A DNA stretch of 64,000 bases from assembly GCF_017353175.1 (NCBI RefSeq), contig NZ_JAFMYW010000010.1:232849-296848 (forward strand). Reading direction: 5' to 3'. Positions 44,231 to 53,367 of this stretch are shown here, piece after piece. The position numbers and the translations under genes were made by a program. The notes below the pieces were generated by a model, which did not search any database, was not told the origin of the DNA, and saw nothing but the letters and a program-made list of their open reading frames with translations. Position 1 is the first letter of the stretch. Each line of letters starts with the position of its first letter. The DNA is from Fibrella forsythiae. Lineage in GTDB: Bacteria; Bacteroidota; Bacteroidia; Cytophagales; Spirosomataceae.

Positions 44231-46588
44231 TCATCGCATAAGCACCAGGCGGCCCTGCATAGGGGGAAGCTTGGGGTCGGGGTGGACAACGTACGTATAT
44301 ACGCCATCAGGTACGTCGTCGCCGTTGAGTTTACCGTCGAACCCTTCCTGATCGGCGCCTATAGCATGGTAAATAACGGTGCCCCAGCGATTGAATACGG
44401 TCACTTCGGCCATTGGGTAAGCTGCGAGATTAATCAGACTCCAGCGGTCGTTTATTCCGTCGCCGTTCGGGCTAAACGCCTCTGGAATATACAGGTGATC
44501 AACTACCGTGATGTGAATGGAATCGGTAGCTATACAACTGCCCGCGTTTTCAACCCAAAGTGTATAGGTGATCGACGCTTTGATGGATTCGATCTGGGCG
44601 GCGGGCGACTGGGTATCAGTCAGGTACGTAGCAGGCGACCAGCGGAACGAAATCGGGTCGCCGGTTAGGTTGGGTTGCAGTATAAGGGAATTACCCCGAA
44701 AGGTGAGCAGTTCCTCATCCATCTCGATGGTTGGTATCGGATGCACGATTGCCGTCTGGCTGGTTGTTACGGCACTGCATTCTGAGGCGGGGCGTACTGA
44801 ATAGGAGATGGTGTGCTTCCCAAGACCGGCAGTGGCGGGCGTAAACACATTGCCCGACGTACCTGGCCCCACGAAAACACCCCCGGCGGGCGTTCCCATC
44901 AACACGTGTGGCAGAGCCTGGGTGCCGCAAAAATTCGGAATCGTAACGAGCGCTGGCGTCACCGGCGGCACGGCGCTGACCGTCAATGGTGGTGAGGTAC
45001 CCCGGCAACCGTTGGCATCGGTGGCCGTAAGGCTGTAGGTACCCGCTGTTCGGGTGCTGTAGAGGGCGTCTGTCAGGGCGGGAATTGGCGTTCCGTTCTG
45101 CTGCCATTCGTAGGTGATTCCGCCATCGCCTGCCAGTATAAGCGGGTCAGCCGGACATACGCGGTTGAATCCACTGACAGATTGCAGGGTAGCTACCACG
45201 GCTGGGGCACGAACCAGTTTGATCTGATCGCTGCTGACTTTACAGCCCAGGGTAACGTGGGTGAGTACGGCCTGATAAAGTCCCGGCTGCGTGGTTGTGA
45301 GCGAATCACTGATCTGTCCGGCTATGATCTGCCCGTCGCGCGTCCATTGGTAACTCACGTCAGGTACGTCAGACAGATGTAAGACGGCCGATCCGTAGGT
45401 CGCGCATAATTGGCCTGCCGAGGTAAGTGTGGGCTTGGTATTCAGTGAGTTAATGGTCAGGCTCTGCGCGCTGCCCACCTTCGTACAGGTATTCTTCAGG
45501 GAAACCCGAACCGTATACTCGCCCTGTTCGCTGACAACCAGACTACTGCTGGTAGCATTGGCCAGATTTACTCCGTCGCGTTGCCATTGGTAGTTCCAGT
45601 CAGGGTTCAGGGTAGAAATCAGGGTCGTTGATTCGCCGGGGCAAAGGGTTGTTTTAGTAACGGTGGCTGGCAGATTGCTGATCTGCGCCGCCGGGTCGGG
45701 AGCCTGCGCCGGGGGGCAGTCGACAACCAGGAGCTGAAAGTCGCGCCGAACTTCCCCTATTTTCTGCCCATTCCGGTATTCGTCGACCCGAATGGCAAAG
45801 ACAAACAGGCCTACTTCAGATGCCGTTACCGACAATTGACCCGTTTGCGGGTTAATGCTCAGGGACGGGCTGCCATGAATGGCGTTGGTTGCCGAAAAGC
45901 CCGATAAAAAGTTAACCGACGGATAGGGGCCTGCTGCGGTAGCGTTGCCATTCAGCACGTTCAATGGGGTTTCCATGCTGTAGCGTAGCTCGTCACCGTC
46001 GGGGTCAGTGCCGCCAAAGGCGTACGTAAACGGCTCACCCATACAAACATATTCGCCATTGACCGGCACAAATTGCGGCGACGAATTATTGATGTATTTT
46101 CCCGTGGTAGTCAGTGCTGGAAATTCCAGGTAGAAGGTAAAGCCCGTTTGGAGCGGACCACTCAGGTTGTTGATGCCTCCATTCCGGTTACGGGTTTGGT
46201 AGGAGAGATAGTAGCCTTCAGAGTCTGAATATTGCCCCGGCGATAATTGAATATCTGCCGTGAAGGTGGCAGTAATAAAATTCAGGTTGCGCTGAGTAGC
46301 GCAAAAGGCATTGTCATAAATAATAGATGATCGTCGCCCCGATTCTCTGGCTGTGAACACAACCATCTGCGCATTGTTGCGCTTACGATAAATGGCCAAC
46401 GTGGCAGCGGTAACGGCTGCTGCCCGGTTATTATCTTCGAAGTAATTGGTGACCGTGACAATGAAATGGCCGGGTACGTCGCCAACGGCCCGCATCTCCA
46501 GATGCCCGCCAACCTGGTGGGTGGCCCAGACCGTCAGCGGAGACAGTAGGGCAAGACAACAGAGAACATGGTAAAACAGTCGGGCCAT
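44231..46588 (-). CDS. Gliding-associated T9SS type B (CHU_C) surface protein
   Basis: 785 residues. Signal peptide (VLCCLALLSPLTVWA). The N-terminal ~290 residues match the conserved secreted domain starting THQVGGHLEMRAVGD. At least three Ig-like repeats follow (YQWQRDGVNLAN, YQWTRDGQIIAG, YEWQQNGTPIPA). The end is a T9SS type B/CHU_C domain: PEAFSPNGDGINDRWSL, EVTVFNRWGTVIYH, PDGVYTYVVH, PMQGRLVLMR. Exported by T9SS and probably surface-attached. The Ig-like repeats resemble those in the giant protein of 32703-37919. Four 9-mer copies fall within it. Confidence 0.92.
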   Translation of the reverse strand: MARLFYHVLCCLALLSPLTVWATHQVGGHLEMRAVGDVPGHFIVTVTNYFEDNNRAAAVTAATLAIYRKRNNAQMVVFTARESGRRSSIIYDNAFCATQRNLNFITATFTADIQLSPGQYSDSEGYYLSYQTRNRNGGINNLSGPLQTGFTFYLEFPALTTTGKYINNSSPQFVPVNGEYVCMGEPFTYAFGGTDPDGDELRYSMETPLNVLNGNATAAGPYPSVNFLSGFSATNAIHGSPSLSINPQTGQLSVTASEVGLFVFAIRVDEYRNGQKIGEVRRDFQLLVVDCPPAQAPDPAAQISNLPATVTKTTLCPGESTTLISTLNPDWNYQWQRDGVNLANATSSSLVVSEQGEYTVRVSLKNTCTKVGSAQSLTINSLNTKPTLTSAGQLCATYGSAVLHLSDVPDVSYQWTRDGQIIAGQISDSLTTTQPGLYQAVLTHVTLGCKVSSDQIKLVRAPAVVATLQSVSGFNRVCPADPLILAGDGGITYEWQQNGTPIPALTDALYSTRTAGTYSLTATDANGCRGTSPPLTVSAVPPVTPALVTIPNFCGTQALPHVLMGTPAGGVFVGPGTSGNVFTPATAGLGKHTISYSVRPASECSAVTTSQTAIVHPIPTIEMDEELLTFRGNSLILQPNLTGDPISFRWSPATYLTDTQSPAAQIESIKASITYTLWVENAGSCIATDSIHITVVDHLYIPEAFSPNGDGINDRWSLINLAAYPMAEVTVFNRWGTVIYHAIGADQEGFDGKLNGDDVPDGVYTYVVHPDPKLPPMQGRLVLMR

Positions 46589-46749
46589 GCGCTAGTAAGT
46601 CAGGGGAAGAAGCAAATTACTCACGCTACAGGTAGCAACGAAACGCTTTGTGCATCAAGGCAATAGAACGCCGTTAAGTGTTGCTTTACCTGCCTCGCAG
46701 ATACGTTGAAAACGCTGTGCTGGTTGCTTTTTTGCGCCCAAAACGATTG

Positions 46750-46788
46750 GCCCCTCATTTCCACGAAATGGTGTGGAAAGAGGGGCCG
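46750..46788 (-). terminator. Terminator of TonB-receptor-like gene
   Basis: Arms 46750-46757 plus 46759-46765 pair with 46774-46788, with one bulged A. On the minus strand it is followed by CAATCGTTTT. It lies 36 nt beyond the gene's stop. Confidence 0.8.
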
Positions 46789-46824
46789 TGTTTGCTTGAT
46801 GAAGTAGTGTCAGGTACGTTGCCG

Positions 46825-49404
46825 TTACCCCTGATCTTCTTCCTGGCTTGGTCCGCTGCTTTTCTTGCGCTTGCGGGGTTCAAACGTCATTTTGCCAATC
46901 CGGTAGCTGAACGTCATCTTGATGTTCTGGTTGTACATCCGGTTTACGCCGGTTTGCTGCAGGGTCGGCGATGAGAAGGTAGAGGTCATCTGAACGCCGC
47001 CGATGAAGTTTTCGGCCGCCAGGCCAATGCTTCCTGCTTTGTTGTTGATGTCTTTCCGAACCCCCAGCGAGTACATGTACATACCGCCCTGTTGACCCTG
47101 CAATTGCACCCGCGGGCCGCTCACGAAGGTATTGGCCTGAAGCCCCCAGCCCTTGCTGAACTGAAGCTGCGTGGTTAGTCGGCCGCCGATAACGAAGCCA
47201 GAATTCTTCTGCGTAATCGACTTGCCATCGAGGCCCGCCACCTGACCTTCCAGCGTGCGGTAGTACAGGTCAACGCCGCCGTTAATGCTCCATTTTGACG
47301 TGAGCTGCACGTTGGCAAACACGTTGCTACCCAGCGTCTGCTCGAAACCAACGTTGCGGAACGTGGTGACAATACCGCCCGGGATCGAATCGGATGGCAG
47401 ACGTACCTGCGTAATGGCGTTGTTGGTCTGGCGGGCAAAAATGCTGGTGTTCAGATACACTTTCTTGATCGTCGTGCTGAGGCTCAGTTCAATATTGTCT
47501 GTCAGTTCGGGGTTGAGGAGCGGATTACCCTTGCTGATGTTCTGCGGGTTCGATGCGTTTACGTTCGGGTTCAACTGCTGCAGAAAAGGCCGCTGGATAC
47601 GCCGGTTGTAGGCGGCTTTCAGCGTAGTGGTCTGGCTCAGTGATTTCGACACGTTGAGGCTCGGAACCAGATTGCCGTAGTCGGGAATGGCCAGCCGTTT
47701 GCCGGTAGCGTCGAACGCATCAATGTTGGTGTGCTCGTAACGGGCACCTGCTTTCACCGTGTATTTGCTTCGGCTGGCATAGGTGTAGGAAACGTACCCA
47801 GCCTGAATGCCCTGCCTGTAATCAAGCGATCCGGCGGTGTTGCTCAGGTCGGTGGTGAAAACCTCGGAGTTGCCGGTAGCAATCAGGTACTGCGATTCGC
47901 TATCTACCTGCCGCATCGTGACTTTACCGCCCGTTTCAATCAATTGGCGTGTTCCCAGCGGGGTTTGGTAGTCGGCCTGAAGCACCATCTCCTGGTTGGT
48001 GTTGTCGTTCAGGTTTTTCTGCCGGCGAAGGATCTCATTACCGCCGTTGAGGTAATTGGCCGTAAAGTTGTTGGTCACGTTGGCCTTGCTCATCTGCGCT
48101 GAGAAGCTCAGTTCCTGCTGCGGTTTGTAGGTGTGCAGGTAGTCGATGCTGGCATCAATGCTGTTCGACAGGTTCTTGCTCGATACATCCCGGTTGGTGG
48201 TGCTGAGATACAGGTTGTTCATGTACAGGTCGGTCAGCAGGTTTTGCTGCTGCGTGAAATTACGCGTTCCGAACCGGACACTGGCCGAGATAGATTCGTT
48301 GGGTTTCAGGTCATAATCGCCTCCCAGCGTGTAGGTGCCAAACAACGGGTGGTCGCTTGAGCTTCCCTGTTGTACCGTCCGTTGTGTACCGGAGGCCGTT
48401 TGCGTGGTCTGATCCAGGCTCGTTGAGGAGCGGTTGTACATGGCCCGGCCGTAGGCACCCAGCGTCAGGCCGAGTTTACCTTGCCGATACGCGCCGTTCA
48501 GGCCCAGGTTAGAGCCGCGTGTGCCGCCGCCAATGTCGCCGTTGAGGGTCAACCCGCGCAGCGTATTTTTCTTGGTCACGATATTGATGATACCGGCCGA
48601 TCCTTCCGCGTCGTATTTGGCCGATGGGCTGGTGATCACCTCCACCGTCTTGATCAGATCGGCCGGAAGCTGTTTCAGGGCATCGGCCACGCTGGCGGCT
48701 ACAATGGTGCTGGGCTTGTTGTTGATGAGCACGCGGATATTACTGCTGCCTCGAAGGCTAACGTTACCGTCCAGATCGATCGACAGCATCGGCACTTTCT
48801 TCAGAATGTCGGAGGCATCGCCGCCTTTGGCCGTCAGGTCCTTTTCGGCGTTGTAAACCAGCCGGTCTACTTTTTCTTCAATCATAGCGCGCTGACCCGT
48901 CACGGTCACCTCGCCCAGCAGCCGAACGTCGGGAGCCAGAATAACCGAACCCAGGTTGAGGTCGGAGTTTTTCGTCAGTTTAATTGGGGCTGAATTCCGT
49001 GTTTGGTAGCCGATGAATGAGTACTGTAATTTGAACTCGCCTTCGGGCAGGTTCTTGAGGTTGAATTTACCGCGTCCGTCGCTGATGGCCCCATCAACGG
49101 GCTTACCAGTGGTGGCGTTTATCAAAGCTACCGTAGCGTATTCAACGGGCTGGTTGGTCACTGAATCGGTGAGCACGCCACTCAGTTTGGCGCTGCCTTT
49201 TGGCGCTTCAGGTGCATCGACGCCCGGTACGAATTCTTTCTTTTTTCGGTCATCCTGGCCTTGTCCTGGACCACGCTGGCCTCCAGGGCCACCTCCCCAG
49301 CCACCCATACCTCCGCCACCACCACCTGGGCCGAATTGGGCGTTTGATACGGTCGGAATCGAAAGGATACCGAGAAGAAGTAGCGAATGTATAAAACGAT
49401 TCAT
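46825..49404 (-). CDS. TonB-dependent receptor-like outer-membrane barrel protein
   Basis: 859 residues from ATG 49404 (signal peptide IHSLLLLGILSIPTVSNAQ). A Gly-rich stretch (~24-52) follows the cleavage site, then a carboxypeptidase-regulatory-like domain (KLSGVLTDSVTNQPVEYATV), a plug (GEVTVTGQRAMIEEKVDRL, SLRGSSNIRVLINNKPS) and an OMP_b-brl_3 barrel. This is the large-barrel receptor-like family common in Bacteroidota, and no SusD partner is next to it. Ligand unknown. An upstream in-frame ATG at 49509 is rejected. Confidence 0.9.
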   Translation of the reverse strand: MNRFIHSLLLLGILSIPTVSNAQFGPGGGGGGMGGWGGGPGGQRGPGQGQDDRKKKEFVPGVDAPEAPKGSAKLSGVLTDSVTNQPVEYATVALINATTGKPVDGAISDGRGKFNLKNLPEGEFKLQYSFIGYQTRNSAPIKLTKNSDLNLGSVILAPDVRLLGEVTVTGQRAMIEEKVDRLVYNAEKDLTAKGGDASDILKKVPMLSIDLDGNVSLRGSSNIRVLINNKPSTIVAASVADALKQLPADLIKTVEVITSPSAKYDAEGSAGIINIVTKKNTLRGLTLNGDIGGGTRGSNLGLNGAYRQGKLGLTLGAYGRAMYNRSSTSLDQTTQTASGTQRTVQQGSSSDHPLFGTYTLGGDYDLKPNESISASVRFGTRNFTQQQNLLTDLYMNNLYLSTTNRDVSSKNLSNSIDASIDYLHTYKPQQELSFSAQMSKANVTNNFTANYLNGGNEILRRQKNLNDNTNQEMVLQADYQTPLGTRQLIETGGKVTMRQVDSESQYLIATGNSEVFTTDLSNTAGSLDYRQGIQAGYVSYTYASRSKYTVKAGARYEHTNIDAFDATGKRLAIPDYGNLVPSLNVSKSLSQTTTLKAAYNRRIQRPFLQQLNPNVNASNPQNISKGNPLLNPELTDNIELSLSTTIKKVYLNTSIFARQTNNAITQVRLPSDSIPGGIVTTFRNVGFEQTLGSNVFANVQLTSKWSINGGVDLYYRTLEGQVAGLDGKSITQKNSGFVIGGRLTTQLQFSKGWGLQANTFVSGPRVQLQGQQGGMYMYSLGVRKDINNKAGSIGLAAENFIGGVQMTSTFSSPTLQQTGVNRMYNQNIKMTFSYRIGKMTFEPRKRKKSSGPSQEEDQG

Positions 49405-49422
49405 AGTCAACGTATTGTATAA

Positions 49423-49434
49423 TTGTTGCAACAA
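49423..49434. promoter_or_regulatory. Palindrome TTGTTGCAACAA in divergent promoter region
   Basis: A perfect 12-bp palindrome 19 nt before the receptor-like gene start, in the 265-bp gap shared with the histidine kinase gene. It is an operator candidate with unknown regulator. No other element in the gap can be supported. Confidence 0.3.
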
Positions 49435-49669
49435 AGGTTGGTGCACGGGGCGACTTACCGAAATGAGTGTAGAGACAAAGCCTGTATGTGCCGACAAGCA
49501 AGGCTTCACCCACGACGCCCCTCGTAGGGAGAGTCATAACTGTTGTAATGTCGTGTCAGTCAGCATAGGGAGCAGGCGCAGTTGAGGAAGCACTATTGGC
49601 TTATCGACACATCAGGGGGCTACGTCGACAGCCCGGAAGTAACTGTCTGAAAACGCGTACCTTCCGTTT

Positions 49670-50749
49670 ATGAAAGTTCTTGAACGTAATCAGGTTTGGC
49701 TGCATGTACTGGGCTGGACCTTCTTTGCCGGGTTGCCGTTTCTGACGTTACCGTCGTTTTTCTGGAATCAGCAGGATCTGATCAGCATCGGTACGGCGCA
49801 GTTGATGACGGGCCTGGTCATCGCTACCTGCTTCTATTATAACCTGCGCCGGCTAACCCCCGATCTGTTGACGAACCACGAAGTAAACCGGTTTGTCTTC
49901 ACGTTGCTGGGGATGTGGCTGGTTGTGATTCTGGTAAAACTGGCCTGCTTTTATGGTGTTCCGGCGGGGGTGCATTTCTCGCCAAAAGGCCGTCGGCGTC
50001 AGTTTTCGCCCTGGCCAGGCGCAGTAAGCGTATCGCTGTCGTTTGGTTTTGGCATTCTGCTCAGTTCACTCATCGCCCTGGGGCGGCATCATGCCCGGGT
50101 ACGCGACCAGCAACAACAAATGGCGCTGGGCAAAGTGTCGGCCGAACTCGCCATGCTGAAATTGCAGGTGAGTCCGCATTTCCTGTTCAATACGCTGAAT
50201 AATATTCGCTGGCTGGCCCGCAAAAAGGCCGATCAGACCGAAGAAGCGGTATTGAAACTCTCGCAGTTGCTGCGGTACATGCTTTACCAGGCGCAGCGCG
50301 ATCATGTGCCGCTCGTGCAGGAGATAGAGCATTTACATCACTACATCGATCTGCAGCAGATGCGCCTGAATGAGCGGCAAACGGTTTCGTTTGATGTGGA
50401 AGGTCCGGTAAACGGGTTGCTCATTGAACCCTTGCTGTTTATCCCGTTTGTTGAAAACGCGTTTAAATATGGCCTGCATGGCCAGGAGGCGAGCCATATC
50501 CAGATTCATCTGCAAGTGAGCGAAACCACCCTGTCGTTTTCGGTATCGAACCCACTATTTGCGGCTTCCGGCGCTTCATCCGAAGACTCGGGCATTGGTA
50601 TCGCCAACGTAAAACAACGGCTGGCCCTGCACTACCCCGACCGGCATACGCTGACCTACGGTGCCCGTTCTGGTCATTTCAGCGTGCATATCGTGCTGCA
50701 ACTGCCAACGGTAAGAACAAGTGCACCAATGGCTTTTGCCACTAAATGA
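49670..50749 (+). CDS. Sensor histidine kinase, PF06580 (LytS/YehU) type
   Basis: 359 residues. Four TM helices in residues ~10-145, then the His_kinase domain with phosphoacceptor H170 in VSPHFLFNTLNNIRW and the YIDLQQMRLNER helix. The ATP lid shows FVENAFKYGLHG (N box) and SGIGIANVKQRL (G box). It partners with the LytTR regulator 77 nt downstream. Its stimulus is unknown; the TM helices suggest a membrane or periplasmic cue. Confidence 0.93.
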   Translation: MKVLERNQVWLHVLGWTFFAGLPFLTLPSFFWNQQDLISIGTAQLMTGLVIATCFYYNLRRLTPDLLTNHEVNRFVFTLLGMWLVVILVKLACFYGVPAGVHFSPKGRRRQFSPWPGAVSVSLSFGFGILLSSLIALGRHHARVRDQQQQMALGKVSAELAMLKLQVSPHFLFNTLNNIRWLARKKADQTEEAVLKLSQLLRYMLYQAQRDHVPLVQEIEHLHHYIDLQQMRLNERQTVSFDVEGPVNGLLIEPLLFIPFVENAFKYGLHGQEASHIQIHLQVSETTLSFSVSNPLFAASGASSEDSGIGIANVKQRLALHYPDRHTLTYGARSGHFSVHIVLQLPTVRTSAPMAFATK

Positions 50750-50806
50750 ACGCATCCTGTCGGCATAGGCTTCTTCCCGAAGGGGCGCATGCCAACAGGA
50801 TGCGTT
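50749..50806 (+). terminator. 18-bp hairpin between kinase and regulator genes
   Basis: Arms 50749-50766 and 50789-50806 pair with one mismatch. The first arm begins on the last base of the kinase stop codon. As an operon is expected, it may attenuate the regulator or mark a processing site. Confidence 0.6.
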
Positions 50807-50826
50807 AACCATTCCCATCTGAAAAA

Positions 50827-51600
50827 ATGCGCTGTATCGCCATAGATGACGAGCCGTTCGCGCTGGAACTGATTGCCGACGACATTCGGAAAATCCCGTT
50901 CCTGAACCTGGTTGGTCACTTCAATAATCCGCTCGACGCCTACGATCTGATCCGGCGTGGCCAGGTTGACCTGATCTTCCTGGATATTCAGATGCCTACG
51001 TTGACGGGCCTGCAGTTTCTCAGAACGCTGACCAACCCACCCATGGTGATCCTGACAACCGCCTACGAAGAGTATGCGCTGGACGGATATACGTTCGATG
51101 TGGTCGATTACCTGCTGAAACCCATTCCGTTCGAACGGTTTCTGAAGGCTGTTTCAAAAGCCTACGACTTGTTTTTACTACGTCAGGGACGTACCCAGGC
51201 CCCGCCAGACCGAATGCCGGAGCGCCAGCCTGTTGCTGAGCCGATCGAAGAAGCACCGGCAGAAGTGACGGCCTCTCCCGAACAGAACTTCTTCTTCGTG
51301 TTTTCAGAATACCAGGAAATCAGGATTTTCTTCGATGATGTGCTCTACGTAGAGGGGCTGAAAGACTACGTGAAAATATATACCTCGCAGCAGGTACGTC
51401 CTATTCTGAGCCGCCTCACGCTGAAAGCCATTGAGGCCAAACTACCTGAGAAACTGTTTTGCCGGGTTCATAAATCGTTTATTGTTGCGTTGCCAAAGAT
51501 CACTGCTTTTCAACGTACCCGCCTTTTCATCGGGCCGCAGGAAATTCCCGTGGGCAGCAGTTACGTCGACGAGTTTGAGCGGCAATATGGCGTGCAGTAA
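50827..51600 (+). CDS. LytTR-family response regulator
   Basis: 257 residues. Receiver domain 1-~120 with acidic pair (IDDEP), phosphoacceptor D53 in IFLDIQMP and Lys in LLKPIPFERF. An acidic linker (~125-155) leads to a LytTR DNA-binding domain (~160-255: EYQEIRIFFDDVLYVEGLKD, FCRVHKSFIVAL). It pairs with the kinase upstream. Targets are not visible in the sequence. Confidence 0.93.
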   Translation: MRCIAIDDEPFALELIADDIRKIPFLNLVGHFNNPLDAYDLIRRGQVDLIFLDIQMPTLTGLQFLRTLTNPPMVILTTAYEEYALDGYTFDVVDYLLKPIPFERFLKAVSKAYDLFLLRQGRTQAPPDRMPERQPVAEPIEEAPAEVTASPEQNFFFVFSEYQEIRIFFDDVLYVEGLKDYVKIYTSQQVRPILSRLTLKAIEAKLPEKLFCRVHKSFIVALPKITAFQRTRLFIGPQEIPVGSSYVDEFERQYGVQ

Positions 51601-51607
51601 CAAAAAA

Positions 51608-51635
51608 CAGCCAGCCTCGGTGACGAGGCCGGCTG
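51608..51635. terminator. 12-bp hairpin between convergent genes
   Basis: CAGCCAGCCTCG (51608-51619) pairs with CGAGGCCGGCTG (51624-51635), one mismatch, 4-nt loop, just after the regulator stop. Serves the convergent pair. Confidence 0.75.
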
Positions 51636-51663
51636 CGTTACGGCTCGGATACGAAATCCGGTA

Positions 51664-52590
51664 TTATAAAGTACGAACGTTATTCTCTTTGTAAGTAGTA
51701 TTTGGTTCTGCCATCGGCGGTATTTCTTCTACGTCGACATCGATGCGGCGAACTGTATCGCGAATCGTTTCGTCGTGTTCATCCACCTTCGTGCCAACAG
51801 TTACTTCTTCCACTACCCGTGCCTCTTTGCCAACTACGGCCCGTTCGGCGTATTCGGTCAGCGTTAGTTCACCTTCATCGAAGGTAGTGAAATCAGCGTC
51901 GGTAGCCACCCGGTTCACAGGGGTACGTTGCACAACCACTCGCTCTGAGCGTAGGCGGACATTCTCCTCAACGGGCCGCTCGATTATCCGGCTACGTACC
52001 CGAACGCCGCCCGTTTCAACCGTTTTCTTACCTACCTGCACGTTTTCTTCAATGACTGGCGCCGACAGCGTTCCGTCACCGCGAACCACATCCGACGTAC
52101 GATCTGTATCGGTCACCGACTCGTTTGTTGTGGGTGCATCTGAATAAGTCGTGCCTGTGTTGGTATAGCCCGACACGCCTCCGGCCAGATCGGCGGTTGC
52201 CGGCGGTACCGTACCCGGAAATACCTGCCGGTTATATTGTTCATATTCAGTTGCTTTCTCGTCGATGTCTACGGCGCCGCAGGCATCCAGAATATCGGCG
52301 GCCCGCTCAGCCATATCGTCCGAATCGGCATGTACGGTTACAATAGAACTACGTTGGCCTACGGTTGTGTAGCGGCGGTCATCGTCGTTAGTACCGAACA
52401 GTGAACTGAAAAAGCCGCCAATTCCTCCTTCGTTGGCTGTATCATCGTCATCGGCCGCATCATGAGCGTAGTCGCTGGTGCGGATCGACAGGTCAATATT
52501 GGTCCGGTCGAAACCGCCATTTACCAGCCCTTCTACAGCACTTTGTGCCTCACTGGCTTTGTCGAAAACTCCAACTACGGTCTGTGCCAT
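51664..52590 (-). CDS. YsnF/DUF2382 stress protein with DUF1269/YflT-like N-terminus
   Basis: 308 residues from ATG 52590; an upstream TTG at 52596 is less likely. The N-terminus AQTVVGVFDKASEAQSAVEGL is the heat-induced general-stress-protein fold, with HADSDDMAERAADIL as the second helix. The C-terminal ~120 residues are DUF2382/YsnF repeats (ENVQVGKKTVETGGVRVRS, ERPVEENVRLRSERVVVQR). These occur in general-stress or spore-coat-like proteins, of unknown biochemical role. No signal peptide. Neighbouring gene encodes another DUF2382 protein. Confidence 0.85.
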   Translation of the reverse strand: MAQTVVGVFDKASEAQSAVEGLVNGGFDRTNIDLSIRTSDYAHDAADDDDTANEGGIGGFFSSLFGTNDDDRRYTTVGQRSSIVTVHADSDDMAERAADILDACGAVDIDEKATEYEQYNRQVFPGTVPPATADLAGGVSGYTNTGTTYSDAPTTNESVTDTDRTSDVVRGDGTLSAPVIEENVQVGKKTVETGGVRVRSRIIERPVEENVRLRSERVVVQRTPVNRVATDADFTTFDEGELTLTEYAERAVVGKEARVVEEVTVGTKVDEHDETIRDTVRRIDVDVEEIPPMAEPNTTYKENNVRTL

Positions 52591-52637
52591 GATCAAACTG
52601 GGTTTGTTAAGTAATGAAAAGAAAATAGGCTAAGGCA

Positions 52638-53114
52638 TTAAGTAAGCTTGTGAGCCGAATCAGACTGACTGGCTGTAGTTGGTTCAAGCCGATCGATAGC
52701 TACGGTCTCTGACTTTGTTTTAATTACTTGATGATCAATTGCCTGTTCCTGCCGTCGGGTAATTCTGACTTCTTCAACCAGCACGAGCCTGATCGTTGTT
52801 ACTACTTCTTCCCGCACCACCGGCAGCACCAGCGTGTCGCCTTCCTGACGGGAAAGTGGCACCTCATCGACCACTCGATTGATGGGTACTCGTTCCACGT
52901 CTATCAGTTCATGCCTCACAGGTACGTCGATCGTTTGTGTTTCTTCATGCACCTGTTTAGCCACACGAACCCGTCCTGTTTCAACCCACTCGGTATGCAC
53001 CTGCAACTGCTCTTCGATCACCGGAATAACCACCGTCGATGAAGGAGCTACCTGATCGTCGTTCAACATGAACGGACTCGATGGGCGGGGCGAATTTGGG
53101 TTAGGTGGAAACAT
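52638..53114 (-). CDS. DUF2382/YsnF-type stress protein
   Basis: 158 residues, essentially one YsnF/DUF2382 domain: VVIPVIEEQLQVHTEWVETG, then VRVAKQVHEETQTIDVPVRH and VPINRVVDEVPLSRQEGDT, with a short Pro-rich head. Same domain type as the downstream gene on the same strand (47-bp gap), so the two are probably one transcript. Role inferred to be in stress tolerance; mechanism unknown. Confidence 0.8.
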   Translation of the reverse strand: MFPPNPNSPRPSSPFMLNDDQVAPSSTVVIPVIEEQLQVHTEWVETGRVRVAKQVHEETQTIDVPVRHELIDVERVPINRVVDEVPLSRQEGDTLVLPVVREEVVTTIRLVLVEEVRITRRQEQAIDHQVIKTKSETVAIDRLEPTTASQSDSAHKLT

Positions 53115-53293
53115 TAACTATTAATCCGATAGAGTTAATGTAAAGAACGAATATTATATACGATGGTTATTAAAAAAGACGGATCGTCTGGTAATCACAA
53201 CGGCTAGTGGCCGCTAATTAGTTGATTGCTTGTTGGTTATGGGTCATTAATTTTTTGTGATCAACACATCAACCCGTTTACTTGTCGTACTGG

Positions 53294-53324
53294 TTTGTCT
53301 GGCTTGTCCAGCTGTCTATATTTG
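53294..53324 (+). promoter_or_regulatory. Canonical Bacteroidota promoter for the class IV aminotransferase gene
   Basis: TTTG (53294-53297), 19 nt, then TATATTTG (53317-53324): an exact match to the -33/-7 consensus. It lies inside the unsupported N-terminal extension of the ORF, and so decides the start at 53368. Confidence 0.8.
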
Positions 53325-53367
53325 GCGTGATGAAGCAACAGGATGCTTCGTCGTAAACGGCCTGCTG

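Noticed and set aside
53257..53367. N-terminal extension of the class IV aminotransferase with a hydrophobic segment
   Set aside because: It starts with GTG, is atypical for the family, and contains a consensus TTTG-N19-TATATTTG promoter.
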